This document shows positions 1 through 7,661 of a stretch of DNA of 11,856 nucleotides, in pieces. The notes below the pieces were generated by a model, which was not told the DNA's origin, searched no databases, and worked only from the letters and a program-made list of their open reading frames with translations. Position 1 is the stretch's first letter. Each line of letters opens with the position of its first letter. Made by a program: the position numbers and the translations under genes. Source of the stretch: DATFXF01 sp035258565. Lineage in GTDB: Bacteria; Acidobacteriota; Terriglobia; Acidiferrales; UBA7541. The DNA is taken from NCBI GenBank assembly GCA_035258565.1, contig DATFXF010000263.1, positions 1-11,856 on the forward strand, read 5' to 3'.

Positions 1-1
1 C

Positions 2-1462
2 CCAGCTCCGGGCAACACCTTCATCAACCGCGGGAGCACTCGGTGGGACATCACCCAAAATATCATCAGCCTGTACGGGATGGACACCATTAAGCTCACC
101 CCAAGGTTCACCGTGATTCCCGGATTGCGTTGGGTGTTTCAGGGCGTTCCCAATGAAACGCGCGGCCGGTTTGCCGATTTCCTGCCGAACCAAGGGCTGG
201 TTACGGCCAGCCAGCTTCCCGATGGCCAGATCTACAAGAATGTGTGGACCAACTTCGAGCCCAGACTCGGTCTGTCCTACTTGCTGTGGTCCCATCCTGG
301 ACACCAGACGGTCCTTCGCATGGGCTATGGCATCTATCACGATACCGCAGGGATCCGCCCCCTGGAGGCCCTTACCCAGAATCCGGTCGGGGCCACCGGC
401 GTCTTCAGCTCGACTCCGGCGGCCCCGATTCCCTTCGGTCCGGGCGTGCCCATTTTCGGGGTGGGAACTCCCAAGCCCCCCTTCAACGTCAACGCAATCC
501 AACAGGATTTGAAACCTCAAAACGCGCAAGAATGGAGTCTGAACGTCGAGCAGGAGCTCAGCCCCAGGATGGTGCTGCAAGTGGGATACGTGGGAACGAA
601 GGGCACGCACATGTGGCAAGCGCTTGACGTCAACCAGCCCATACCGGGCCCGGCAGCCGGCAATCAGTCGCGGCGCCCTTTTAATACCGTGTTCCCCAAC
701 TTGCGCCAGATCCTAACCATCTCGTCGGCCGGCAATTCCTCCTACAACGCGTTTCAGGCCTCGCTCCGTTCGAGAGCCTTCCACGGTCTGACCTCACTGG
801 TGGCCTACACCTGGTCACACAGTATCACCACCGGCGATGCCACTTCCGATTTGGGAGGCACAACCGGCTTTCAGCCCTCCGATTCAACCAACCTACGCCG
901 CAGCCGGGGCAACTCCATGTTCGACCAGCGTCAGGCCCTGCTCATCTCTTACGTTTATGACCTGCCCATTCAGAAGTTGGCTCGGGGGTGGCGCATGGTT
1001 ACCGAGGGCTGGCAACTCTCCGGCTCGACGACCTTCCGCGACGGACTGGCCACTCCGGTTTTTGACACGACCAACCCGAGTGGTACCAGCGAGAACCGCG
1101 ACCGGCCTGATTGCGTGGGTCCTATCGTCTACCAGCTCAGTGATCTGACCAAACCTTACGTGGTCAGCGGTCTTGCTCCGGCCCAAAGGGGGACGTTCGG
1201 CAATTGCCCCAGGAACCCCCTCACGGCCCCAGGACTGAATGATTGGGATATCGGACTGACGAAAAACACTCGGGTGCGAGAAGGGATGATGCTGCAGTTC
1301 CGGGTGGACTTCTTCAATGCTTTCAACCATCCGAACTTCTCGCAGCCCTCACCCGACCTCAGCACGAGAATTACGTCCACCGTCGATGACGGCGCTTTTG
1401 ACTCACACTTTGGAGTCGGAGGACCACGCAACGTACAACTTAACCTGAAGATTATCTGGTAG
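2..1462 (+). CDS. TonB-dependent receptor, Oar-like, C-terminal part (5' truncated by window)
   Basis: The frame is open from base 2, so the gene begins upstream of the window; the ATG at 80 is internal. The visible 486 residues are the C-terminal part of an outer-membrane beta-barrel. Alternating aromatic strands are seen, for example NVWTNFEPRLGLSY, VLQVGYVGTKGTHMWQ, YNAFQASLRSR, LTSLVAYTWSHS and LQFRVDFFNAFNHPNF. The FFNAFNHPNF segment near the end and the arginine-led closing strand RNVQLNLKIIW are typical of the large acidobacterial Oar/carboxypeptidase-regulatory-like receptor family. The last residue is aromatic (W), as expected for recognition by the Bam machinery. The plug and any N-terminal carboxypeptidase-like domain lie outside the window. 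Family knowledge: such receptors take up large or scarce ligands using TonB energy. The ligand cannot be read here. The next gene starts 89 bases downstream on the same strand, so co-transcription is possible. Confidence 0.9.
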   Translation, partial: PAPGNTFINRGSTRWDITQNIISLYGMDTIKLTPRFTVIPGLRWVFQGVPNETRGRFADFLPNQGLVTASQLPDGQIYKNVWTNFEPRLGLSYLLWSHPGHQTVLRMGYGIYHDTAGIRPLEALTQNPVGATGVFSSTPAAPIPFGPGVPIFGVGTPKPPFNVNAIQQDLKPQNAQEWSLNVEQELSPRMVLQVGYVGTKGTHMWQALDVNQPIPGPAAGNQSRRPFNTVFPNLRQILTISSAGNSSYNAFQASLRSRAFHGLTSLVAYTWSHSITTGDATSDLGGTTGFQPSDSTNLRRSRGNSMFDQRQALLISYVYDLPIQKLARGWRMVTEGWQLSGSTTFRDGLATPVFDTTNPSGTSENRDRPDCVGPIVYQLSDLTKPYVVSGLAPAQRGTFGNCPRNPLTAPGLNDWDIGLTKNTRVREGMMLQFRVDFFNAFNHPNFSQPSPDLSTRITSTVDDGAFDSHFGVGGPRNVQLNLKIIW

Positions 1463-1551
1463 GAGGCGCCCGCGGTGGGACACAGTTCCCAAGAGCTCGG
1501 TGTCGGCAGCGGGAAAGGGGCCATCTGGACCAGAAAGGAGTTCTCCTCGAT

Positions 1552-2730
1552 ATGCTGACGGATTCGGAAGTGCAAAAAATACGATCGCGCTTTCGAGTTC
1601 TCGAGAAACAGATCCACCTTTGTTCCTGCACCAAGGGCGCACTGTCGGATGTCGTCGAAGCCGGGCTTGAGGAGTTCATGAGACTCTGGCACGAGAACGG
1701 CATCCCCTGGACCGTGTGGATGGAAAAGTACGAAGCGATCCGGCATTCTTTCGCGAACTTCATCGGCGCGAAACCAGAGGAAATCGCCGTCATCTACAGC
1801 ACATCCCAGGGGATCAGCGCGATCGCAAGCGCGCTCTCGTTCGACCGGCGCAAGAGAGTGGTGATGGGAGAACTCGAGTTCCCGGCCACCGGCCATATCT
1901 GGCTCACGCAACAGCTCCGGGGCGCGCAAGTGACCTTTCTCGACGCTGTGGATAACCTGGTTCCGGTAGAAAGTTACGAGCGCGCGGTGGACCGCAACAC
2001 GCTCATCGTGCCGGTGACGCACGTTTCGTACAAGAACGGGGCACGCTCCGACTTGGAGGGCGTTGTCCGCGTCGCGCACGAGAACGGCGCGCTGGTGATC
2101 GTTGACGGCTATCAGGCTTGCGGGACGGAGCCGATCGATGTGCACGCCCTCGACGTAGACTTCTACGTGACCGGCACATTGAAGTACCTGCTGGGCTCGC
2201 CTGGGCTGGCGTTCCTGTATGTTAGAGAGAGCTTGATCGAGTCCTTGAGACCCACCGTGACTGGTGCCTTTGCCCAGCGCACCCTTTTCCAGGACAGCTT
2301 GAAAAATTTCGAGCCCGCCACCACGGCGCGCCGGTTTGAGATGGGCACCCCAGCAATGCCCAGCATCTACGGCTCGGCTCCAGGTCTGGACCTCCTGCGC
2401 GACATCGGCCTGGAGAATGTGGCGGCGCAGATCAAGAAGCTGCGTACCGCTCTGGTGGACGGGCTCCGCGCGTTGCAGATCGCGATCAAGACTCCGGTCG
2501 ACAGCGCCGGACCGATGGTGGTGGTGAGAACGACGAACTCCGCAGCGTTGGCTTCCAAGCTGGCCGAGCGCAACATCATCACCGCCCCCAAGTTCGACGG
2601 GTTGCGCATCGCCTTCCACGTTTACAATACGATGGACGATGTGCGTGCCGTACTGAAGGCCTTGGAGGAAAACCTGGAGCTGGTGGCCTTGGAGCGCGAA
2701 CCCTCTGCTGCGTCGGGCGTCAGGAGCTGA
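1552..2730 (+). CDS. Class V aminotransferase-fold PLP enzyme
   Basis: A 392-residue fold-type I PLP enzyme of the class V (isopenicillin-N epimerase/cysteine desulfurase-like) group. Landmarks: YSTSQGISAI (82-91) fits the phosphate-binding turn; PVTHVSYKNG (154-163) holds the conserved H-x-S; IVDGYQ (183-188) supplies Asp185 for the pyridine nitrogen; TGTLKYLLGSPG (207-218) supplies the Schiff-base lysine, Lys211; LRIAFHVYNT (351-360) is the C-terminal substrate-binding arginine motif. No SufS-type catalytic cysteine loop is visible, so a cysteine desulfurase is unlikely. There is no signal peptide, so it should be cytosolic. The ATG is supported by AAAGGAG at 1534-1540, 11 bases ahead. It sits between a TonB-dependent receptor and an amino acid permease on the same strand, which suggests catabolism or racemisation of an imported amino compound. 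The exact reaction is unknown. Epimerase, lyase and kynureninase-like activities all remain possible. Confidence 0.88.
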   Translation: MLTDSEVQKIRSRFRVLEKQIHLCSCTKGALSDVVEAGLEEFMRLWHENGIPWTVWMEKYEAIRHSFANFIGAKPEEIAVIYSTSQGISAIASALSFDRRKRVVMGELEFPATGHIWLTQQLRGAQVTFLDAVDNLVPVESYERAVDRNTLIVPVTHVSYKNGARSDLEGVVRVAHENGALVIVDGYQACGTEPIDVHALDVDFYVTGTLKYLLGSPGLAFLYVRESLIESLRPTVTGAFAQRTLFQDSLKNFEPATTARRFEMGTPAMPSIYGSAPGLDLLRDIGLENVAAQIKKLRTALVDGLRALQIAIKTPVDSAGPMVVVRTTNSAALASKLAERNIITAPKFDGLRIAFHVYNTMDDVRAVLKALEENLELVALEREPSAASGVRS

Positions 2731-2826
2731 ACCTTCCTGGTCCGCGGACAAAGCTGCAAAGAAATCCGTGCCCATCGGTTTGCCAGATTGCCCGCCGCGC
2801 CATCTCTTCTCGGGAAAGTGAGCAAC

Positions 2827-2913
2827 ATGGGGCTGGATGACTCCGCCTCGGCCAAGTCGGAACAGGGCTTTCGTTCGGAATCGTTCTCGCAGTTGTTAGG
2901 GAAGGGCGGGTAG
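2827..2913 (+). CDS. 28-codon upstream ORF in frame with the permease (doubtful)
   Basis: An ATG at 2827 opens a hydrophilic, serine-rich 28-residue frame (begins MGLDDSASAKSEQ, ends SQLLGKGG). It stops at a TAG at 2911-2913, three bases before the permease ATG and in the same frame. A weak purine run (GGGAAAG) precedes it. It could be a small leader peptide whose translation is coupled to the permease, a former N-terminal extension cut off by a nonsense change, or chance. The permease already has a normal 30-residue hydrophilic N-terminus, which favours chance or a leader. No family is recognised. Confidence 0.22.
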   Translation: MGLDDSASAKSEQGFRSESFSQLLGKGG

Positions 2914-2916
2914 CTC

Positions 2917-4383
2917 ATGACACCCCAGGGACCGGCCGTCGGACGCCCCGCCACGGACGCTGTCGAAAGAGAAAAAGGGCTCAAACGCCAACTGAGCGCA
3001 CGGCAGATGGCCATGATCGGCATCGGCGGGGCGCTGGGCATCGGTTTCTTCTTGCGCAGCTCACTGGGTATCCACATCGCCGGTCCGGCAGTCGTCCTCA
3101 CCTACGTGTTCGCGGCCCTCATCGGCATGCTGTTTGCGAGCGCCCTGGCAGAGATGGCGGTGGCCCACCCCACCGCAGGGTCCTTTGGCGTCTATGCCGA
3201 GCTTTATGTCTCCCGTTGGGCCGGCTTTGTGGTGCGCTACACATACTGGTTCTCCATGGCGACCGGCCTGGGAGGCCAAGCCACTGCGGTTGCGATCTAC
3301 TGCCAGTGGTGGTTCCCAAGCGTGCCGGGCTGGATTTGGATCGTGCTGGTTTCGGCCGCTCTGATCTACGTCAATACGCTGAAGGTAGGAAGGTTCGGGG
3401 AGGTCGAATACTGGTTGTCCATGATCAAGATCATGGCCATCTGTTTCTTCATTCTGTTTGGAGTGAGCCTACTCGGGGGGTTGGGGCACGCGTCACCGCT
3501 CGGTTTGCGCAACTTCCGGCTGGCCGGTGGTTTCTTTCCGAATGGCTGGGGCGGCGCTTGGTCAGCCATTGTGTTTGTGATCGCCAGTTTCGGGGGTCTG
3601 GAAATGATCGCGGTGACGGCGGGTGAGGCCAAAGATCCCCAGCGCACAGTGCCCAAGGCGTTGCGAAATATGGTGGTCCGTTTGACCCTCGTTTATGTAG
3701 GCGCGATGGTCGTGCTGATCGGGGTTGTGCCGTGGAACCAGATTCAGCCGGGCAGAGATGTCACCGCCAGCCCGTTCGTCACCGTGTTCCAGCTCACCGG
3801 TGTCCCGGCGGCGGCTCACATCATGAATTTTGTGGTGCTGATGGCCGCGGTCTCAAGCATGAACACTGGCTTCTATATAGCCGGGCGCATGCTGTTCTCG
3901 CTCGCGCGCGGTGGATACGCGCCCGAGCGATTTGGACGCCTCTCCACACGAGGCACTCCAGTAAGCGCAGTATTGGTATCGGCGCTCGGCCTGGCGATCG
4001 CCGCGGCGGTCACCAAAATGTATCCGACCAGCGCTTTCATCTATTTTGCAGGCCTCACGCTGTTTGGATTGATGTTCGTATGGCTGATGGTTTTCGTCAC
4101 CCAGCTATTCTTCCGGCGCAAATGGCGGGCCGAAGGATGCCCCCTCTCCGCGCCTATGATCGGGTACCCCTTCACGACCATCCTGGGCCTGATCCTGGTG
4201 GCCGCAGTTCTGGCGACCACCTGGTGGGTGGAGCGGATGCGCATCACTATTCTTTCCGGCCTCGCCTGGCTGGCGTTTATCTCTCTGGCTTACTGGATCT
4301 GGGCTAAACAGCACCGTCCCCCCAGGGAAGCTTTATCTCCAAAAGCAGGCTTGGCGGGAGCCGGAACCGACGCCGGTCGCTGA
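2917..4383 (+). CDS. APC-superfamily amino acid permease (AAT type)
   Basis: A 488-residue inner-membrane transporter with about 12 hydrophobic segments, the normal size for the amino acid transporter (AAT) family. The first segment carries the unwound-helix glycine motif IGIGGALGIG (34-43). The central signature GGLEMIAVTAGEAKDP (226-241) with PKAL shortly after matches the conserved TM6 and following loop of this family, including Glu229. Later segments include NTGFYIAGRMLFSLARGGYAP, the usual TM8 region. Family knowledge: these are proton-coupled symporters for amino acids such as GABA, Asn, aromatic or basic residues. Specificity cannot be read. The ATG is preceded by a purine-rich stretch (GGGAAGGGCGGG, 2899-2910). 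It follows the class V PLP gene by 186 bases on the same strand and converges on the SelA-like operon. Its close association with three PLP enzymes supports an amino acid or related amine as substrate. Confidence 0.92.
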   Translation: MTPQGPAVGRPATDAVEREKGLKRQLSARQMAMIGIGGALGIGFFLRSSLGIHIAGPAVVLTYVFAALIGMLFASALAEMAVAHPTAGSFGVYAELYVSRWAGFVVRYTYWFSMATGLGGQATAVAIYCQWWFPSVPGWIWIVLVSAALIYVNTLKVGRFGEVEYWLSMIKIMAICFFILFGVSLLGGLGHASPLGLRNFRLAGGFFPNGWGGAWSAIVFVIASFGGLEMIAVTAGEAKDPQRTVPKALRNMVVRLTLVYVGAMVVLIGVVPWNQIQPGRDVTASPFVTVFQLTGVPAAAHIMNFVVLMAAVSSMNTGFYIAGRMLFSLARGGYAPERFGRLSTRGTPVSAVLVSALGLAIAAAVTKMYPTSAFIYFAGLTLFGLMFVWLMVFVTQLFFRRKWRAEGCPLSAPMIGYPFTTILGLILVAAVLATTWWVERMRITILSGLAWLAFISLAYWIWAKQHRPPREALSPKAGLAGAGTDAGR

Positions 4384-4454
4384 AGTGGGCGCCAGCGGCC
4401 TAGTTCGGCCGGTCTCTTTGTGGCCGCGAGGATGCATCCGCGAGATGCAGTCGC
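4384..4454. terminator. Convergent intergenic region with GGCC stem-loops
   Basis: This 71-base gap separates the stop codons of the permease (+) and the second SelA-like gene (-). GGCC at 4397-4400 can pair with 4407-4410, and CGGCC at 4406-4410 can pair with GGCCG at 4422-4426. The 10-base palindrome GGATGCATCC lies at 4430-4439. None is followed by a T-run on either strand, so a classical intrinsic terminator is not shown. A bidirectional pause or Rho-dependent end is only an inference from the position. Confidence 0.25.
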
Positions 4455-5681
4455 TCAGCCATCCCGAGCTTTCCTCCTTCGACTCCCCTCGAGCAAAGCT
4501 TCGGAAAACCTCCGCCCCACGATGGTTTCTTCCGACGGGCGCAGCATCCAGACAGAGACGTTCAGTCCCGATGAGGACTCCTCGCTGCCCGGAGGCAATT
4601 CGATGCGCGGTTCTCCCGAGCGAAGCATGGCCACGACTTCCCTGGGAGAAAGCGGAATTTTTTCCCGCTCCCACTGGACATTGAGCTGCGGCCGGTTATG
4701 GGGGACCTGGGGAACGACGCGTGTCGTCTTGACTCCCGGGATGCGGGATAGTTGGCTGGCGATCGCCTGGACGCGACGCTCCCACTCCGTCCATTCGGCA
4801 CTGTGGTCAGTCCGCAGGAACAACTGCAGGGCTCGATAGGCGCCGACGATTTCTTCCTTTCCGATCTTTGAGGTGCGCCCCAAGCTGTCGGAGTGCGGAG
4901 AGCCATTGAGAAAAGCCGCTTCAATCAACGCCTTCTTGCCGAGCAGGAGGCCGGAGCATTGCGGGCCACGCAGGCTCTTGCCGCCACTGAAACCGACCAG
5001 ATCGTATCCCATGCGGAGGAGAGTCCAGAGGTTTTCCACTGGCGGAAGATCGGCCGCGGCATCGATCAGCGCGGGGATCCCCAGGCGGTTAGCCAGCTGA
5101 GCGAACTCTTCGCGGCGGATCCTTCCGCGGGGATCGGCCAGGTTCAAGAAGAACAACATGGCCGTTCGATCGGAAACCGCGCCTTTCAATTCGTCGGTGG
5201 TTTCGACTTCCACGAGTTTTGCTCCCACGTTGCGAATGGCGTGGTCGTATTCGAAGCGGTGGCTTCTTTGAATAATGACCTCGTTTTTCATTCCATTCGT
5301 GTCGGGAAGGCGCCGAATCCTCTCCGGATCCTTTCCTGCCACACAGGCAGCAGTGGCCAGGGTGAGGGAGGCGGCGCAACCGGCCGTCACCAGGGCAGCC
5401 TGGCAGCCCACCATCGCCGCAATTCGTTTTCCGACCGCTTCCTGCAGCTCGGTAATGGAAACCGAGCGGCGCGAGACTTCTTGCATGGCTTCCAGCACTT
5501 CCTCAGGCATCAGGGCGCCGCCCAAGTCTGTGTAGGCCCCTGCTGCATTGATGAAGGGCCGCACGCCCAGCTCCTCGTAGAGGGAGGAAACACGCGGTGG
5601 TCGAGCCAGGGTGGGACGGAACCCCAGGCCCCACCCCGACAATGCCCCCACAAACTGCAAGAACAACCGGCGATCCACCAT
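4455..5681 (-). CDS. Tat-exported SelA/DgaE-like PLP enzyme (short paralog)
   Basis: 408 residues. The N-terminus MVDRRLFLQFVG followed by a hydrophobic run and TLARPP is a good twin-arginine signal, with likely cleavage near residues 26-28. The rest is a fold-type I PLP enzyme of the SelA/DgaE group. ALVTAGCAAS (96-105) fits the phosphate-binding turn, ALIDAAAD (204-211) provides Asp207, and GFSGGKSLRGPQCSGLLLG (230-248) provides the Schiff-base lysine, Lys235. SGGKxLRGPQ is characteristic of D-glucosaminate-6-phosphate ammonia-lyase-like and SelA-like proteins. Tat export of a folded, PLP-loaded enzyme would place it in the periplasm, so selenocysteine synthesis, which is cytosolic, is very unlikely. 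The ATG has GAGGAG four bases upstream (minus strand). It lies 63 bases after the longer paralog on the same strand, so the two are probably co-transcribed. Substrate unknown; amino acid, D-amino acid or amino sugar acid lyase or isomerase activity is plausible. Confidence 0.85.
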   Translation of the reverse strand: MVDRRLFLQFVGALSGWGLGFRPTLARPPRVSSLYEELGVRPFINAAGAYTDLGGALMPEEVLEAMQEVSRRSVSITELQEAVGKRIAAMVGCQAALVTAGCAASLTLATAACVAGKDPERIRRLPDTNGMKNEVIIQRSHRFEYDHAIRNVGAKLVEVETTDELKGAVSDRTAMLFFLNLADPRGRIRREEFAQLANRLGIPALIDAAADLPPVENLWTLLRMGYDLVGFSGGKSLRGPQCSGLLLGKKALIEAAFLNGSPHSDSLGRTSKIGKEEIVGAYRALQLFLRTDHSAEWTEWERRVQAIASQLSRIPGVKTTRVVPQVPHNRPQLNVQWEREKIPLSPREVVAMLRSGEPRIELPPGSEESSSGLNVSVWMLRPSEETIVGRRFSEALLEGSRRRKARDG

Positions 5682-5702
5682 GCGTCTCCTCTCCGTGTGC
5701 TT

Positions 5703-5724
5703 GGCAGTCCCTTGGACGACTGCC
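5703..5724 (-). other. Perfect 7-bp intercistronic hairpin
   Basis: GGCAGTC (5703-5709) and GACTGCC (5718-5724) are exact inverse complements separated by an 8-base loop. They lie in the 63-base gap between the two SelA-like genes, after the stop of the first and ahead of the ribosome binding site of the second. There is no following U-run, so it is more likely an mRNA stability or attenuation element than a terminator, if it has a role at all. Confidence 0.4.
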
Positions 5725-5744
5725 GCGCGTTCTTGAGGCCTGGA

Positions 5745-7373
5745 CTAACTGCGCTTTTTCGCGGTCCAGCGGGCCTGCCCGTACTGGCCCAGGTCAACCG
5801 AGCCTTGCATCTTTTTTCCGTCCACCGTGCCCAGAAACTGATAATGAAGCCAGTTGCCTTCGTACTTTTGGGCGCTTTGGACTCGAATCTGGTTGCCTTC
5901 GACCGTACCGCGCAATTCCCCGGCCAGAATGTCCCCCTTGTGGGTACCCACCAGCTGGTCGCCCTGCTGTTCGAGGGAGAAAGTGTGCTCTGCACTCCCA
6001 CAGATGAATTCTATGTGGACGTCCCACAGGCCTGCTAAGTCGACCGATCGAGCTCGACGGGCTGGCGCTAGAATTTTCGGTGCGCTCGAGAGTACGTCGT
6101 ACAGGCGGTCTGCTACCGCTCGTTCCTCCCCAGCTTGCATGGTCAAGGGCCTGATCGTCACCGAACTGGCCATGGGCTCCTGGCGATTCCCTGTGGCCTC
6201 GCCGAGAAAGACACGGGGGTTGCCCTCCTCAAGTATCTTCTTTACTTCTTCCCCAGTGATTCCGAGTTTTGTGCCGTCCCATCTCACGACGAGCGTCGGG
6301 CAGTTTAAGGTGAGTTCCGGTCCCCGGATCACCTCCGTGTTCACTCCCGTCACGCGTGTGACACGTTTCGCGATAGAATTCAGCCAGGATTCCCACCTTT
6401 TCCATTCCCCTTGGTGATCCCTCTTAAACCACATTTCCACGGCTGCCAGCATGCCCATGATCTCTTCCTTACCAACCTTCATCGGCCGGCCAAAGGAGTG
6501 ATGGGGGGCACCGTGGATCCAGGCTGCGCGGACAAGATCTTTGCGTCCCATGAGCAGCCCGCAACATTGCGGGCCGCGAAGTACTTTGCCGCCGCTATAG
6601 CCCACGAGCGTGGCGCCGCGCTGTAAGTAGACATTGGGCACGGTGAGGTCCTCTGCCGCGGCATCCACAAAAACGGGAACCCCTCTCCGCCGAGCAGCCT
6701 CGGCGATCACCTTCACCCCGAAGCCAGAAAATGGGGCCGGGATCCTGTCACCCAACCATCCGATACCCAAATCGTTGATCCCCAACACATAAACCATAGC
6801 AGTCCTGGGACCAAGAGCGGCCTCAAGACCTTCCACGCTTTCCACCTCGACCACTTTCACGCCCAGCATCCGCACGGCCTGGTCGTACAGGTTGCGCGAG
6901 TATCGGGGGATGATGACTTCGTTCTTGAGGCCCGTGAGATCGGGCAACCGCCTCAGCTTCTCCGGGTCGCCGCCGGCGATGCAGGCCGAAGTGGCGTGGG
7001 TGATCGCCGCAGCACAGCCGGAGGTTACGATGCACCACTCCGACCCGGTCAGCCCTGCGAGGCGGGCCCCGACGGCCTCCATCAACTCATCCAAGTGAAC
7101 GAAGTGATGGGAGGCGCTCTCCATGGCCTGGATGACCTCGGGCAGAACCAAAGAACCGCCCAGAATCGTCTTCACGTGATCGCAATTGATGAGCGGGCGG
7201 ACCCCGACAGAAGAGTAGGAGTCGGGGCTTGATCTAGGGGCGGGCACCGGCGCAGTAGGAAGTGAGCCGTACCGGAAGAACCCCATGGCGGCCAGAAAGC
7301 TGCCGTCGCGAAACAGTTCTCGCCGGCTAAGGGGGCGGGCTTGAAGGAAGTTTCTTAGCGAAGGGAAGGGCAT
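5745..7373 (-). CDS. Tat-exported SelA/DgaE-like PLP enzyme with C-terminal beta-rich domain (long paralog)
   Basis: I chose the ATG at 7373 (542 residues) because GGAGG (7378-7382, minus strand) lies just ahead of it. A TTG 60 bases upstream would add 20 residues but overlaps the likely promoter. Residues 14-36 hold a Tat signal (LSRRELF, then GSFLAAMGFF). The PLP domain covers about 50-435: TSGCAAA (117-123), VPVFVDAAAE (232-241) with Asp237, and GYSGGKVLRGPQCCGLLMG (258-276) with Lys263. It shares with its neighbour the RRLPD...G(L/M)KNEVII block after a (V/I)AG(K/G)DPE stretch, so the two are clear paralogs. Residues 445-542 form an extra domain starting DLAGLWDVHIEF, with alternating hydrophobic strands and G-D/G-N turns. 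It suggests a small beta-sandwich or lipocalin-like fold, which I cannot assign to a family. Predicted periplasmic; reaction unknown. The sister gene lies 63 bases downstream and lacks this domain. Confidence 0.86.
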   Translation of the reverse strand: MPFPSLRNFLQARPLSRRELFRDGSFLAAMGFFRYGSLPTAPVPAPRSSPDSYSSVGVRPLINCDHVKTILGGSLVLPEVIQAMESASHHFVHLDELMEAVGARLAGLTGSEWCIVTSGCAAAITHATSACIAGGDPEKLRRLPDLTGLKNEVIIPRYSRNLYDQAVRMLGVKVVEVESVEGLEAALGPRTAMVYVLGINDLGIGWLGDRIPAPFSGFGVKVIAEAARRRGVPVFVDAAAEDLTVPNVYLQRGATLVGYSGGKVLRGPQCCGLLMGRKDLVRAAWIHGAPHHSFGRPMKVGKEEIMGMLAAVEMWFKRDHQGEWKRWESWLNSIAKRVTRVTGVNTEVIRGPELTLNCPTLVVRWDGTKLGITGEEVKKILEEGNPRVFLGEATGNRQEPMASSVTIRPLTMQAGEERAVADRLYDVLSSAPKILAPARRARSVDLAGLWDVHIEFICGSAEHTFSLEQQGDQLVGTHKGDILAGELRGTVEGNQIRVQSAQKYEGNWLHYQFLGTVDGKKMQGSVDLGQYGQARWTAKKRS

Positions 7374-7404
7374 TTCGCCTCCAACGGCAGTGGATAGAAT
7401 TGTG

Positions 7405-7433
7405 AACCTACGCCGCCATTTTGCGCGAGTCAA
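7405..7433 (-). promoter_or_regulatory. Candidate sigma70 promoter for the SelA-like operon
   Basis: On the minus strand TTGACT (7428-7433) matches the -35 consensus in 5 of 6 positions. It is followed after exactly 17 bases by TAGGTT (7405-7410), a weak -10 (3 of 6). A start about 7 bases further on would leave a leader of roughly 25 bases before the ATG at 7373. The position and spacing are good but the -10 is poor. Confidence 0.3.
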
Positions 7434-7661
7434 AGCAGCTGGTCGGAACGAGTGATCCGATCAACGCCGAGACGGTTTCCCGGATGAGCAAGGTACAGGA
7501 TCTGGCTATAAATGAGACGACGACTTCTTTTCTTCTGAGGCCCCTTGTAACGCGAGGTGCAGCCGCGGTCAACCAGGATTTGCTCAAGACTGTGGAGCAG
7601 AGGAGATCCTCGCATAGTCAGAGGTTGGGTTCGGAGGGATGCGGGGCGCAGAGTGAAGGAC

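Noticed and set aside
1476..1491. Small TGGGA/TCCCA hairpin after the receptor stop codon as a terminator
   Set aside because: Only a 5-bp stem with no T-run. The next gene lies on the same strand close by, so the evidence for termination is too weak.
1552..2730. Cysteine desulfurase for the class V PLP gene
   Set aside because: The lysine and aspartate motifs fit class V generally, but no catalytic cysteine loop of the SufS/IscS type is visible and no iron-sulfur genes are nearby.
1156..2775. A 539-codon open frame on the minus strand
   Set aside because: It is antisense to the end of the TonB-dependent receptor gene and all of the class V PLP gene. Its translation is rich in His, Gln, Arg and Val with no domain motifs, a common artefact of high-GC coding DNA.
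4893..6038. A 381-codon open frame on the plus strand
   Set aside because: It lies antisense to both SelA-like genes, which have clear motifs, Tat signals and ribosome binding sites. The plus-strand translation shows no recognisable protein.
4455..7373. Reading the SelA-like genes as true selenocysteine synthases
   Set aside because: Both carry Tat signals and so should act outside the cytosol. No tRNA-Sec gene, selB or selD lies nearby. The DgaE-like SGGKxLRGPQ motif fits other lyase or isomerase roles equally well.
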